Source of the DNA: Thalassobaculum litoreum DSM 18839
Lineage (GTDB): Bacteria > Pseudomonadota > Alphaproteobacteria > Thalassobaculales > Thalassobaculaceae
Direction of reading: 5' to 3'
DNA: 64,000 bases
Assembly (NCBI RefSeq): GCF_900102465.1
Contig: NZ_FNBW01000003.1
Coordinates: 310,001 to 374,000, forward strand
In this document: positions 40,141 through 48,857 of the stretch, one piece after another
Layout: every line of letters begins with the position of its first letter
How positions within the stretch are numbered: the first letter of the stretch is position 1
Program-made: the position numbers and the translations under genes
The notes under the pieces: generated by a model
Told to the model about the DNA's origin: nothing
Databases searched by the model: none
Seen by the model: only the letters and a program-made list of their open reading frames with translations

Positions 40141-40649
40141 TGCGACCGACCGCGGCTCAACGTCTCGATCTCTGGATCCGCCAGTCGACGCCGATGGCGC
40201 TCACCGCGATTCTGGCGGTCCTGTCGGTGATCACCATCGGCATTCCCGGCTATGCCTCGGTGGTGCCCGGCTACACCGCCATGGCGACGTTTTACTGGGC
40301 GGTGTTCCGTCCCGACCTCCAGCCGGCCTCGGCCCTGTTCCTGATCGGCGTGCTGCAGGACATCCTGACCGGCACCCCGCTCGGCCTGACCGCGGTCAGC
40401 CTGCTGCTGCTGCACGCCTTCGCCCTGTCCCAGCGGCGCGCGCTGATCACCAAGCCGTTTCTGCTGACCTGGGTCGGCTTCATGCTCATCCAGCTTCCGG
40501 TCTCGATCCTCGCGTGGATGATGATGTCGATGCTGCAGTTCCGCCTGGTCGGGCCGGAGCCGGCACTTTTCCAGTACCTGGTGACTGTGCTCGGCTTCCC
40601 GGTCGTGGCCTGGCTCTTCGTCCGCCTGCACCGTTACGTGGTCCGGTGA
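40137..40649 (+). CDS. mreD: Rod shape-determining membrane protein MreD
   Basis: Small polytopic inner-membrane member of the elongasome, 170 residues with about five TM helices (ALTAILAVLSVITIGIPGY, FLIGVLQDILTGTPLGLTAVSLLLLHA, FLLTWVGFMLIQLPVSILAWMMM). The VLQDILTGTPLG segment is the conserved MreD motif. It overlaps mreC by 4 nt and is followed 4 nt later by mrdA. Confidence 0.93.
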   Translation: MMRPTAAQRLDLWIRQSTPMALTAILAVLSVITIGIPGYASVVPGYTAMATFYWAVFRPDLQPASALFLIGVLQDILTGTPLGLTAVSLLLLHAFALSQRRALITKPFLLTWVGFMLIQLPVSILAWMMMSMLQFRLVGPEPALFQYLVTVLGFPVVAWLFVRLHRYVVR

Positions 40650-40653
40650 CCCC

Positions 40654-42651
40654 ATGCTGAAGGCGAGCGAGCAGGACGTCCAAAAGGTCTTCACCCGCCG
40701 CGCGCTGGTGCTGGCGGGGGGCAAGCTCGCCCTGATCGGCGCGCTCGGCGCCCGGCTGTACTACCTGCAGGTGGTCGAGGCCGACCGCTACGAGCTGCTG
40801 TCGCGCGGCAACCAGTTCAATCTGGAGCTGCTGCCGCCGGTGCGGGGGCGGATTCTCGACCGCAACGGCGTGGCGCTGGCCGACAACCAGGACAATTTCC
40901 GCGTCGAGATCGTGCGCGAGCAGACCGACGACGTGGCGGCGACCCTGTCGGCCCTGCGCTCGATCATCGAGGTGCCGGACTGGGACGTACGCCGGGTGCT
41001 GAAGGACGTGAAGCGCAAGCGCGCCTTCGTCCCGGTCACCGTGGTGGAGAACCTGACCCGCGAGGAGATCGCCCGGGTCGCAGTGAATGCGCCCTATCTT
41101 CCGGGGATCCGCATCGAGGTCGGCCGCTCCCGGCGCTATCCGTTCGCCGACACCGCCGTGCACATCACCGGTTACGTCGCCGCCGTGTCGGAAAGCGAGC
41201 TGACCGGCGACCCAGTGCTGGAACTGCCCGATTTCCGCATCGGCAAGAGCGGCATCGAGAAGCTGCACGACCTCGGCATGCGCGGGACCGCCGGCCGCAG
41301 GCAGGTCGAGGTCAACGCGCTCGGCCGGATCATCCGAAAGCTTCCGGGCGAGGACGGCGAGCCGGGTCGGGACGTCAAGCTGACGCTCGACATCAACCTG
41401 CAGCGCTACGCCACCGAACGCCTGTCGCGCGGCAATGCCGAGCGGCTGCCGACGGAGGATCCGCGGGCGCAACTCGCCCTGGCGCAGGCCGAACCGGCGA
41501 TGCGCGACCTCTATGCCGACCGGCAGACGGTGCTGGTCGATGCCGAGGGCAAGGTGATCGAGGCGGAGAGCGGCTCCGCGGTGGTGATGGACGTCCATAC
41601 CGGGGAACTGCGGGCGCTGGCCTCCGCGCCCGGCTATGACCCGAACCCGTTCAACCGCGGCCTGTCCGCCAAGGACTGGGAAGAGCTGCTGACCAATCCG
41701 CGCGGGCCGCTCAACAACAAGGCGGTGTCCGGTCAGTATCCTCCGGGCTCCACCTTCAAGATGCTGGTGATGCTGGCCGCCCTGGAATCCGGGCTGGCGG
41801 GGCCGGACACCAAGTTCTTCTGTCCGGGCCATCTGACTCTCGGCGACACCCGCTTCCACTGCTGGTCGCGCTACGGCCATGGCTGGCTCGACATGAAGCA
41901 GTCGATCGCCCAGAGCTGCGACGTCTACTACTACGAGTTGGCCAAGCGGATCGGGATCGACCGGATCTCCTCAATCGCCAAGCGGTTCGGCCTGGGCGAG
42001 CTGACCGGGGTCGACATCCCCGGCGAACGCCGTGGCCTGGTCCCGTCCCGCGAGTGGAAGCTGGCGACGACCGGCGTGCCCTGGCAGATGGGCGAGACGC
42101 TGGTGGCGGCGATCGGGCAGGGATTCAATCTCGCCACCCCGCTTCAGCTCGCGCTGATGACGGCCCGGCTGGTCAATGGCGGCAAGGCTGTGGTGCCGCA
42201 TATCGAGTTTCCCAACGGCCCGCCCGAAGCGGCCGAGGACATGGCCGTCGACACCCGCCACCTGGAAGCGGTGCGGGTGGCGATGTCGGAGGTGGTCAAC
42301 GGGCCGCGTGGCACGGCGCGCAAGATCCAGGGCAGCCCGGACGACGTGAAGATCGGCGGCAAGACCGGCACGGCCCAGGTCCGGCGCATCACCATGGCCG
42401 ACCGGGCATCCGGCGCCTACAAGGAGGAGAAGCCCTGGCGCTTCCGCGACCACGCGCTGTTCGTCGGTTTCGGGCCGGTGGAGGCGCCGCGCTATGCCGT
42501 GGCGGTGGTGGTCGAACATGGCGGCGGCGGGTCGTCGATGGCGGCCCCGATCGGCGCCGACGTGCTGCGGGAGGCGTTGCGGATCGACCCACCGGGACCG
42601 ACCGCCTCGGGCGAAAGCGGTGCTCCCACGCCCGAGAGGCAGGACGGCTGA
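40654..42651 (+). CDS. mrdA: Penicillin-binding protein 2
   Basis: Elongation-specific peptidoglycan transpeptidase. 665 residues: an N-terminal TM (ALVLAGGKLALIGALGARLYYLQ), PBP dimerisation domain (ELLPPVRGRILDRNGVALADNQ), and the transpeptidase domain with active-site S-T-F-K starting at Ser366 (QYPPGSTFKM), S-C-D (QSCDVYYYELAKRIG) and K-T-G-T at Lys570 (GGKTGTAQV). The stop overlaps the rodA ATG by one base. The stretch 255-300 (RYATERLSRGNAERLPTEDPRAQLALAQAE) is somewhat longer than in E. coli PBP2. Confidence 0.97.
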   Translation: MLKASEQDVQKVFTRRALVLAGGKLALIGALGARLYYLQVVEADRYELLSRGNQFNLELLPPVRGRILDRNGVALADNQDNFRVEIVREQTDDVAATLSALRSIIEVPDWDVRRVLKDVKRKRAFVPVTVVENLTREEIARVAVNAPYLPGIRIEVGRSRRYPFADTAVHITGYVAAVSESELTGDPVLELPDFRIGKSGIEKLHDLGMRGTAGRRQVEVNALGRIIRKLPGEDGEPGRDVKLTLDINLQRYATERLSRGNAERLPTEDPRAQLALAQAEPAMRDLYADRQTVLVDAEGKVIEAESGSAVVMDVHTGELRALASAPGYDPNPFNRGLSAKDWEELLTNPRGPLNNKAVSGQYPPGSTFKMLVMLAALESGLAGPDTKFFCPGHLTLGDTRFHCWSRYGHGWLDMKQSIAQSCDVYYYELAKRIGIDRISSIAKRFGLGELTGVDIPGERRGLVPSREWKLATTGVPWQMGETLVAAIGQGFNLATPLQLALMTARLVNGGKAVVPHIEFPNGPPEAAEDMAVDTRHLEAVRVAMSEVVNGPRGTARKIQGSPDDVKIGGKTGTAQVRRITMADRASGAYKEEKPWRFRDHALFVGFGPVEAPRYAVAVVVEHGGGGSSMAAPIGADVLREALRIDPPGPTASGESGAPTPERQDG

Positions 42652-43808
42652 TGGCGATCTCCTTCCGCTCCGACGGCCTGAATCCGCCCGAACTTTCGAT
42701 CGGCCAGAAGCTGGTGGCGATCAACTGGCTGCTGGTGCTGCTGGTGGTCACGATCGCCGGCGTCGGCTGCCTGATGCTGTATTCCGCCGCCAACGGCGAC
42801 TGGACGCCCTGGGCCTACCGCCACGCCCTGCGCTTCGGCATTGGCCTGACCGCTATGCTGACCATCGCCCTGATCGACATCCGGTTCTGGATACGCACCG
42901 CGTATCTCGGTTACCTGGCGGCCCTGCTGCTGCTCGGGGCGGTGGAGATCATGGGCGAGATCGGCATGGGCGCGCAGCGCTGGATCGATCTCGGCCTGTT
43001 CCAGCTCCAGCCGTCCGAGGTCATGAAGATCTGCCTGGTGCTGGCCCTGGCCCGGTATTTCAACGGCCTGACCTACGAGGAGGTCGGCAACCCGCTGAAC
43101 CTGATCATCCCGCTGCTGATGGTGGCACTGCCGGCTATGCTGGTGCTGAAGCAGCCGGATCTGGGGACGGCGCTGATGATGATCGCCGGGTCCGGCGCGA
43201 TCTTCTTTCTGGCGGGCGTGCGGATCTGGAAGTTCCTGGCGCTGATCGCGGCCGGGGTGGCGGCGGTGCCGATCGTCTGGCAGTTCCTGCGCGAGTATCA
43301 GCAGAAGCGCATTCTTACCTTCCTCAACCCGGAGAGCGATCCGCTCGGCTCCGGCTATCACATCCTTCAGTCCAAGATCGCGCTGGGCTCCGGCGGTATC
43401 TTCGGCAAGGGCTTCCTGAAGGGCAGCCAGAGCCACCTGAACTTCCTGCCGGAGAAGCAGACCGATTTCATCTTCACCATGCTGGCCGAGGAGTTCGGCA
43501 TGGTCGGGGCGTCGTGCCTGATCGGGCTGTACGTGCTGGTGCTGGCCTATGGCTTCGCCATCGCCATCCGCGCGCGCAGCCAGTTCGGCCGGCTGGTCGC
43601 GCTGGGGGTGACCACGACGCTGTTCCTCTACCTGTTCATCAACGTCGCGATGGTGATGGGGTTGATCCCGGTGGTCGGCGTGCCGCTGCCGATGATCAGC
43701 TATGGCGGCACGGCGATGCTGACGATGATGATCGGGCTGGGGCTGCTGCTCGGCGTCTCTGTGCATAGGGACGTGCGCATCGCCCGCGCCGGGGTCGAGG
43801 AGGACTGA
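42651..43808 (+). CDS. rodA: Rod shape-determining SEDS glycosyltransferase RodA
   Basis: Peptidoglycan polymerase working with PBP2. 385 residues, about ten TM helices. SEDS motifs: GAQRWIDLGLFQLQPSEVMKI, LKQPDLGTALMMIAGS (catalytic Asp region), QSKIALGSGGIFGKGFLKGSQSHLNFLPEKQTDFIF and GVPLPMISYGGTAM. TGATG overlap with mrdA. Convergent with the STAS gene 18 nt away. Confidence 0.97.
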   Translation: MAISFRSDGLNPPELSIGQKLVAINWLLVLLVVTIAGVGCLMLYSAANGDWTPWAYRHALRFGIGLTAMLTIALIDIRFWIRTAYLGYLAALLLLGAVEIMGEIGMGAQRWIDLGLFQLQPSEVMKICLVLALARYFNGLTYEEVGNPLNLIIPLLMVALPAMLVLKQPDLGTALMMIAGSGAIFFLAGVRIWKFLALIAAGVAAVPIVWQFLREYQQKRILTFLNPESDPLGSGYHILQSKIALGSGGIFGKGFLKGSQSHLNFLPEKQTDFIFTMLAEEFGMVGASCLIGLYVLVLAYGFAIAIRARSQFGRLVALGVTTTLFLYLFINVAMVMGLIPVVGVPLPMISYGGTAMLTMMIGLGLLLGVSVHRDVRIARAGVEED

Positions 43809-43826
43809 GTCGGCCTCCGGTCGCAA

Positions 43827-44159
43827 TCAGCCGGCGGCGAGCACCGCGTTCAGGTCGGGATAGACCTTGAGGATCGTCAGGAAGCCGCTGATCTCGAAGA
43901 CCTCGCGGATTTCCGGCGACATGGAATGCATGGAGAACTGGCCTTTCGCCGCGGCGGTCCGTTTGGCCGCCACCAGCAGCACCCGCAGTCCGGCGCTGGA
44001 CACGTAGTCGATGCCGCCGAAATCGATGGTGATCTTGGTCTGTCCGGCCCCGATCCGCTCCAGCAGGGCCTTCTCCAGCTCCGGCGACGTGTTGCTGTCC
44101 AGCCGCCCCTTGGGGGCCACTTCCAGCAATTCGCCATGGGTCGCGGTGTCGATCTGCAT
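43827..44159 (-). CDS. STAS-domain anti-sigma factor antagonist
   Basis: 110-residue single STAS domain of the SpoIIAA/RsbV type: KGRLDSNTSPELEKALLERI, ITIDFGGIDYVSSAGLRVLLVAAKR with the phosphorylatable serine in YVSSAGLR. RBS GGAAGGA upstream. It is the last gene of a four-ORF reverse-strand operon with a HATPase anti-sigma kinase, so a partner-switching regulatory role is expected: unphosphorylated antagonist binds the kinase and frees its target. Target sigma factor or other protein is not nearby. Confidence 0.93.
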   Translation of the reverse strand: MQIDTATHGELLEVAPKGRLDSNTSPELEKALLERIGAGQTKITIDFGGIDYVSSAGLRVLLVAAKRTAAAKGQFSMHSMSPEIREVFEISGFLTILKVYPDLNAVLAAG

Positions 44160-44217
44160 GTTTCCGGATCCTTCCAGGTCAGTCTCGGGTCGAGAGTAAC
44201 GGTTCGACGTTGCGCCG

Positions 44218-44655
44218 TCATGCCGGGGCGTTGAGCGCCAGCACCATGTCCAGCACGTTGCGGTCGCCGTCGCGGGTATAGCGCGTCTCGGCCATCACGG
44301 TCTTGACGATGTGCACGCCGAGCCCGCCGATGGCCCGGTCCTCGACGCTGGCGTCGATGTCCGGTTCCGGTGCGTCGGTCAGCGGGTCGAACGGCCGCCC
44401 GCTGTCGGCGATGCGGATGTCGAGCCGGTCGCCGTCGAGGGTGAGGGCGATCTCGATCGCATCCTCACGGATGTCGCCAGTATCGAAGCCGTACTTGATG
44501 ACGTTGGAGACGATCTCCTCCACCGACATGTCCAGATGCATGGCGCTGCGCATCGGCAGGTCGTGCGCCTCGGCGAAGCCGCCGATCTCCGCGGCGATCC
44601 GATCGAGCTCCTCGGCCCGGTTGGCGGCTGTGATGGTCATGGTCGGCGTCGGCAT
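44218..44655 (-). CDS. HATPase_c anti-sigma/serine kinase (RsbW/SpoIIAB type)
   Basis: 145 residues. GHKL ATPase boxes: N box MSVEEIVSNVIKYGFD, G1 IRIADSGRPFDPLTD, G2 DRAIGGLGVHIVKTVM. Start at ATG 44655, preceded by GAGGG; the ATG at 44640 (MTITAANR) is a possible alternative. It is expected to phosphorylate the downstream STAS protein and sequester a sigma factor or another client. It begins 3 nt after a 30-codon ORF. The gap to the STAS gene is 58 nt. Confidence 0.92.
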   Translation of the reverse strand: MPTPTMTITAANRAEELDRIAAEIGGFAEAHDLPMRSAMHLDMSVEEIVSNVIKYGFDTGDIREDAIEIALTLDGDRLDIRIADSGRPFDPLTDAPEPDIDASVEDRAIGGLGVHIVKTVMAETRYTRDGDRNVLDMVLALNAPA

Positions 44656-44658
44656 CGC

Positions 44659-44751
44659 TCAGGCCCTCGCGTCCGGCGCGAAGATGCCGTGGTCCGGCAG
44701 GCGGCCGATCTCCTCACCCCGGTCCCGACACCGACAGCGGACCCCCGTCAT
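44659..44751 (-). CDS. Possible 30-residue coupled small protein in the partner-switching operon
   Basis: ATG overlaps the TGA of the upstream 382-residue gene (ATGA) and its own TGA lies 3 nt before the kinase ATG (TGAGCGATG). The peptide starts MTGVRCRCRDRGEEIG and ends PDHGIFAPDARA. GC at codon third positions is high like real genes here. It is too short for a domain call; it could be a true small protein, a translational coupling device, or the remnant of a longer gene. No homolog known to me. Confidence 0.35.
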   Translation of the reverse strand: MTGVRCRCRDRGEEIGRLPDHGIFAPDARA

Positions 44752-45896
44752 GAGCGGTCCGCTCCGGCGCCCGGAGGCGTCGCGATGTGAGGAGCCGCCG
44801 CCAGGGCGTCGAGCGCTTCGTGCATGCGGGCGAGCAGGAGCTGATCGTTGCGGGCTGTGTCCAAGAGCTTTCCTCGCAGTTCTGCGACATCGGCGGCGAT
44901 CTTGTTCGCCACCTCCGCCAGGCCGCCATCGGGTAGATGGTGGTGGAGAATCCGGATCAGGCGGGTGATCTGGAGCAGGACACGCAGGATGGAGAAGCCG
45001 AACTCCGGCACCGCGGTTCCCGTCTTGGACACCGTATTCTTCAGCATTCTCACATAGTTCGGCGCCAACCGCAGCAATCCCGATGCGAAGTCGCGCACCA
45101 CATGCTCGCTGATCGTCTCCACATGGGGATGGGCATGGGTGCGCTCGCGCTCGACGACGTCCAGGGTGCGCGAGATGACGGCGACCACATGCTCGACGGA
45201 GACCAGCATGGCGGCGATGTCGAAATGCACGAACATGTCGGCCGCGTCGCCCCCACGATCGATCACGGTCAGCGCCGACAGCAGGGCGATCTTGGCGTAA
45301 TGGTCGCGAAGCCGCCCGACCTCCGCCATGGCCTGGCGGTCGTCCAACCGGGCGGCCACCCGGATCATCGCCTCCATGGCGGCGAGATCCACCATCGCGG
45401 CTCGGTAATCGGGGGAGTCTTCCGGCGATTGCAGCGCCTTGAACCGATCGACGCGGTCCGTGGCCTCTGCCGCCATCCGCGCCCCGATCCGCTTGATCAG
45501 CGCGCTGGCCTCGGTGCCGGATCCGCTGGCCCGTTGCCAGGCGGCCAGGGCGCCGAGCAGGGCGGCCGCATCCAGCGGACCGACGGCCGCGTCCTCCTTG
45601 GTGTCGGCGCCGGGGTTCCGCCAGCTCTCGCGGGCCGCGTCGTCGAACGCCTGCGCTAGGGACGGGAGAACGTCGACGACAATCTGTCGCTGCAGCCGGC
45701 TCGCACCGCTCTGGGCCGTCCGCCGGAGGTCGCCGCCCTCCGCCATCGCCCGGCGAAAGTCGTCACCGAATCGCGACAGGCATCGAACGGCATTGTGGAC
45801 GGCGACGGTGCCGCCCAGGGGGGAGACGAGGCCGTGCTCGACAGCCCGCAGGCTTGCGTCGAACATGTTCGCGCTCAATCGGGGATGCGCCGCCAT
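44748..45896 (-). CDS. Unrecognised 382-residue helical protein upstream of the anti-sigma kinase
   Basis: I do not recognise this protein. It is predicted soluble, Ala-rich and almost all helical: MAAHPRLSANMFDASLRAVEH, RFGDDFRRAMAEGGDLRRTA, LGALAAWQRASGSGTEASALI, MFVHFDIAAMLVSVEHVVAVISR, LLRLAPNYVRMLKNTVSKTG, a HHHL segment near residue 316 and a Pro-rich tail. No PP2C, response-regulator or sigma domain is visible. It is the first gene of the operon with the HATPase and STAS proteins, so it may be their input sensor or client. Its start faces the efflux operon across a 446-nt gap. Confidence 0.8.
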   Translation of the reverse strand: MAAHPRLSANMFDASLRAVEHGLVSPLGGTVAVHNAVRCLSRFGDDFRRAMAEGGDLRRTAQSGASRLQRQIVVDVLPSLAQAFDDAARESWRNPGADTKEDAAVGPLDAAALLGALAAWQRASGSGTEASALIKRIGARMAAEATDRVDRFKALQSPEDSPDYRAAMVDLAAMEAMIRVAARLDDRQAMAEVGRLRDHYAKIALLSALTVIDRGGDAADMFVHFDIAAMLVSVEHVVAVISRTLDVVERERTHAHPHVETISEHVVRDFASGLLRLAPNYVRMLKNTVSKTGTAVPEFGFSILRVLLQITRLIRILHHHLPDGGLAEVANKIAADVAELRGKLLDTARNDQLLLARMHEALDALAAAPHIATPPGAGADRS

Positions 45897-46342
45897 GACC
45901 GCGCCGATGCCTCGTCGGTGACGTTGTGAACGGGCAGGCTACCTGTGCCGGCCGGTCAATCCAACTGTTCCGGCCAACTGTTCCGGCCAACTGTTACGGA
46001 AGGGCTCGCGCCGGCGGCCGGCGGCTGACGTCGGAAAAGCTAACCTAGTCGGGAAGTTGCGTTGGAATCATTCAAAGATCTTTGTTTCATCAGCGAAGAA
46101 TTTCGGACATGTTATAACCTCTCCGTAAGCCTATTCCCGTCAGGCTGAACGTGGCATGAATTCGGCGACATGCTTTCGGATCAGAATGTACGAGGAGCTA
46201 GAGTTCGTGCAGCGGACTGTTGGTCGGTTACGGGCGTGGAGGCGCCGCATGGCAGAAGCTCGCGGTTCGGGAGCGTCTATGGTTGTTGCCTGGGGCAGTT
46301 GCCAGGTGCACCTGAAACAGAATGTTGAGAGGTGACGCGTCG
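45897..46342. promoter_or_regulatory. 446-nt divergent regulatory region (partner-switching operon / RND efflux operon)
   Basis: Holds a triple 13-bp repeat (annotated separately) and an A/T-richer stretch at 46050-46130 with TATAAC at 46113-46118 in the efflux direction; no matching -35 box at normal spacing was seen. A 59-codon frame at 46156-46335 ends next to the adaptor RBS but has poor coding character. Nothing else was recognised. Confidence 0.45.
45961..45999. repeat. Three tandem 13-bp direct repeats
   Basis: CCAACTGTTCCGG at 45961-45973 and 45974-45986, and CCAACTGTTACGG at 45987-45999, head to tail without spacers, 65 nt upstream of the 382-residue gene. The period is not a full helical turn multiple (13 bp). 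It could be a regulator-binding array or a simple replication-slippage repeat. Confidence 0.85.
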
Positions 46343-48100
46343 ATGAGTTTTCGAGCCGCAGCGATAGCAGCGTTGGCGATCGGGGGACTGGTCGCCGCCG
46401 CAGGACTGGGCGGAGCGCCGGTCGATGCCGAAGCACAGGGCGATCCGGCCGCGCCGGGCGACGTGTCCGCCAATGTGCCGGCTGCCGAAGTCGCCGCCGA
46501 CGGAAGTGCCGACCGAAGTGCAGCCGGACTCGTGTCCCGCAGTGCCGGCGGCCTGAACGCCGGCGCGAGCGCGGTCGCCGAGACCGGCTGGCAGCTTGCG
46601 GCGGGCGCCTACTATCTCGGCGGCGAGCTCGTCGAATCGTCGCAGATCATCGGTATCAGCACACTGCAGATGCTGGGCCTGCTCTCCACCGAAGGGGCGC
46701 AGGACCGCGCGCGCCTTGGTGAAGGCGGCGTCGCGAGCCTGTGGTGGGGCAGCAGCGCCGGGGACGAGCCGCCCGCCGTGGAGGCACCGGCGCCCCATCC
46801 GTTCGCCACGGAGACCGCGACGCCGACGGCGGATCCCGCCGGCCGCCGGTCCGCCGGCGGCGACCGGTCGCTTCTTGCGGCGACCCAGACCGGACCGCGC
46901 AGCCCGTTCCGTCCGGTGGCGCTGAACACCGCCGACAGCGAGGGGGAGACGGCGCCGGGGACCTCTGCTGATCGGACCGCCTCCGACCAGGGCGCGGCGA
47001 CGGACGATATCTGTTCCTGGGCGCCGAAGAGCAAAGGCAAGGCGGCGGCCCTCAGCGGCGAGGATGTCGCTGTGCTCAGCAGGCTCGGCCTGATGGATGA
47101 GAGCGCCCAGCGCCTCCCCGACGGCACGATCTTCCTGCCCAAGGTGACGCAGCGCCTGCTGGAGGTCCGCACCGCCTACACCTGCAAGGGCACGGTGTCG
47201 ACGACCCGGCGGCTGGTGGGCCATGTGATCGCCAACCCGACCAGCAGCGGTCTGGTCCAGGCCGAGCAGAACGGCCGGATCGAGGCCGGCGAATTCGGTT
47301 TCCCGGTGATCGGGCAGCGGGTGGAGAAGGGCCAGTTGCTCGGCTATCTGATCCCGATCCTGTCGAGCATGAGCCGCGCCGAGCTGCAGGGCCAGATCGC
47401 CCTGGTGCGTGGCCAGATCGCCGAGCAGGAACTGGCGATCGCCCGGACGCGCGAACTGCCGCTGCTGCCGTTCCGCGAGGGGCGCATTCTGTCCCTGCGG
47501 ATCGAGCTCAACCGGCTGCGCGCTCAGCGTGACGCCCTGATCGAGGGGCTGGACGCCCGCCAGCCGCTGATCGCGTCGGTGTCCGGCGTGATCGCCCGGT
47601 CCGAGGTACGCGTCGGTCAGGTGGTCGAGGAGCGCCAGCTGCTGTGGGAGATCGCCGATACCGACGATCTCTGGGTCGAGGCCGACTCCTTCGGGTCGCA
47701 GACCAATTTCGCCGATACCGGTTCGACGGCGCAGACCCAGGACGGTCAGGTGATGGATCTGGTGCTCCAGGGCCTCGGCCTGTCCACCGACGGGGCGCAG
47801 TCCTCGCCCGTTCAGTTCCGCGTCGACGGTGTGCCTGACGGCGTACGGATCGGCCAGCAGGTCGTGGTGAACGTCCGCGAGCTCGGCGAGGTCGAGGGCG
47901 TGCTGGTGCCGCGCAGCGCCCTGGTGCGCCAAGGCAACGGCGAGATGACGGTCTGGGTCGCCAAGGGCCCCGAGCAGTACGAGCCGCGCAAGGTCAAATG
48001 GAGTTCGGCCGGCGCGGAGGTGGCGATGATCGAGGCCGGCCTCGAAGACGGCGTGCGCGTCGTCGTCGCCGGGGCCACCCTGTTGTCGGAGATCCGCTGA
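46343..48100 (+). CDS. RND efflux periplasmic adaptor with long N-terminal extension (HlyD/CusB-like)
   Basis: Membrane-fusion protein of the heavy-metal-type RND pump encoded downstream. 585 residues versus ~400 typical. A signal or anchor (residues ~7-24) leads into ~200 residues of Ala/Pro/Ser-rich low-complexity sequence, then a DDICSW...YTCKG pair of cysteines near 224 and 279 framing LPDGTIFLPKVTQRLLEVRTA, typical of metal-efflux adaptors. After that come the barrel-sandwich hybrid (GQRVEKGQLLGYLIPI; ASVSGVIARSEVRVGQVVEERQLLWEIAD), a short helical hairpin and the beta-barrel/MP domains. GAGAGGTGA precedes the ATG. Stop overlaps the next start (TGATG). Confidence 0.88.
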   Translation: MSFRAAAIAALAIGGLVAAAGLGGAPVDAEAQGDPAAPGDVSANVPAAEVAADGSADRSAAGLVSRSAGGLNAGASAVAETGWQLAAGAYYLGGELVESSQIIGISTLQMLGLLSTEGAQDRARLGEGGVASLWWGSSAGDEPPAVEAPAPHPFATETATPTADPAGRRSAGGDRSLLAATQTGPRSPFRPVALNTADSEGETAPGTSADRTASDQGAATDDICSWAPKSKGKAAALSGEDVAVLSRLGLMDESAQRLPDGTIFLPKVTQRLLEVRTAYTCKGTVSTTRRLVGHVIANPTSSGLVQAEQNGRIEAGEFGFPVIGQRVEKGQLLGYLIPILSSMSRAELQGQIALVRGQIAEQELAIARTRELPLLPFREGRILSLRIELNRLRAQRDALIEGLDARQPLIASVSGVIARSEVRVGQVVEERQLLWEIADTDDLWVEADSFGSQTNFADTGSTAQTQDGQVMDLVLQGLGLSTDGAQSSPVQFRVDGVPDGVRIGQQVVVNVRELGEVEGVLVPRSALVRQGNGEMTVWVAKGPEQYEPRKVKWSSAGAEVAMIEAGLEDGVRVVVAGATLLSEIR

Positions 48101-48810
48101 TGTACCGCACGAATGCCTGGAGCGCCCGGATGATGAAGCGCGCGACGATAGCGGCACTGGCGGCGCTGATCCTGACTGTGCCGGCGGCGGCCCCGAAGGC
48201 CGGTCCCGGCCATAACCACGGGACCGAGGAGGCGCTGCCGACGGTGTCCCTGGACGACTTGCGTCCGCGGGCCATCGCCGCCGGAACCTGGTTCGAGTTC
48301 GTCGCCATGCCGGTCTCCGGCGCGCTGGCGATCTTCCTCGACAACGCCGACACCAACGCCCCGGTGCTGGACGCCTATGTGGAACTGCTGACCGTGGCCG
48401 ACGCGCCGCTGATCGCCGAGCAGGTGGTGCCCGGGGTCTATCTCGCCTCGCCCTGGCCGCCCGCCGGAGTCGATCCGGAGACGCTGCGCGGATCGGACGT
48501 GGTTGTGACCGTGGTCGCCGAGGCCGGGGAAGACCTGATGGTCGTCGGCCTGTCCGATGCGGTGGTCGACGCGTCGCTGGAGAGCGGCCAGACCGCGCCC
48601 GGGGACGGCCATGCGAGCCTCACCGACGGGGTGAGCGAACTGGCGTCGGCCGAGGACGCCGGCGGGACCTGGATGATCCTGATGGGTGGTCTGCTCTCGC
48701 TGGCCGGCCTGTCGGCCGGCATCCGCTACCGGGGCGTCGCCCGCTGGGTCGGCATGAGCGCGGTGGTCGCCGGCCTTGCCATCGGCATCTCGACCACCGG
48801 CCTGGTTTGA
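48100..48810 (+). CDS. Exported/membrane protein of unknown function in the efflux operon
   Basis: 236 residues. N-terminal signal peptide (RATIAALAALILTVPAAAPKAG) is followed by GPGHNHGTEEALP, a short His motif, a beta-rich periplasmic domain (WFEFVAMPVSGALAIFLDNADTNAPV...VVVTVVAEAGEDLMVVGLSD) and two C-terminal TM helices (TWMILMGGLLSLAGLSAGI, VGMSAVVAGLAIGIST). Start ATG overlaps the adaptor stop. I do not recognise the family; the context suggests a periplasmic accessory of the pump, perhaps metal-handling. Confidence 0.78.
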   Translation: MYRTNAWSARMMKRATIAALAALILTVPAAAPKAGPGHNHGTEEALPTVSLDDLRPRAIAAGTWFEFVAMPVSGALAIFLDNADTNAPVLDAYVELLTVADAPLIAEQVVPGVYLASPWPPAGVDPETLRGSDVVVTVVAEAGEDLMVVGLSDAVVDASLESGQTAPGDGHASLTDGVSELASAEDAGGTWMILMGGLLSLAGLSAGIRYRGVARWVGMSAVVAGLAIGISTTGLV

Positions 48811-48857
48811 GGGCCGGCCTCTCCATCCCGCCTACCTGACTGTAGAGAGCCGGCTCC

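Noticed and set aside
46156-46335. A 59-codon frame starting MNSATCFRIRMYEELEF, ending at the RBS of the efflux adaptor gene
   Set aside because: Third codon positions are mixed A/T/G/C, unlike every convincing gene here, and there is no good RBS; probably leader sequence.
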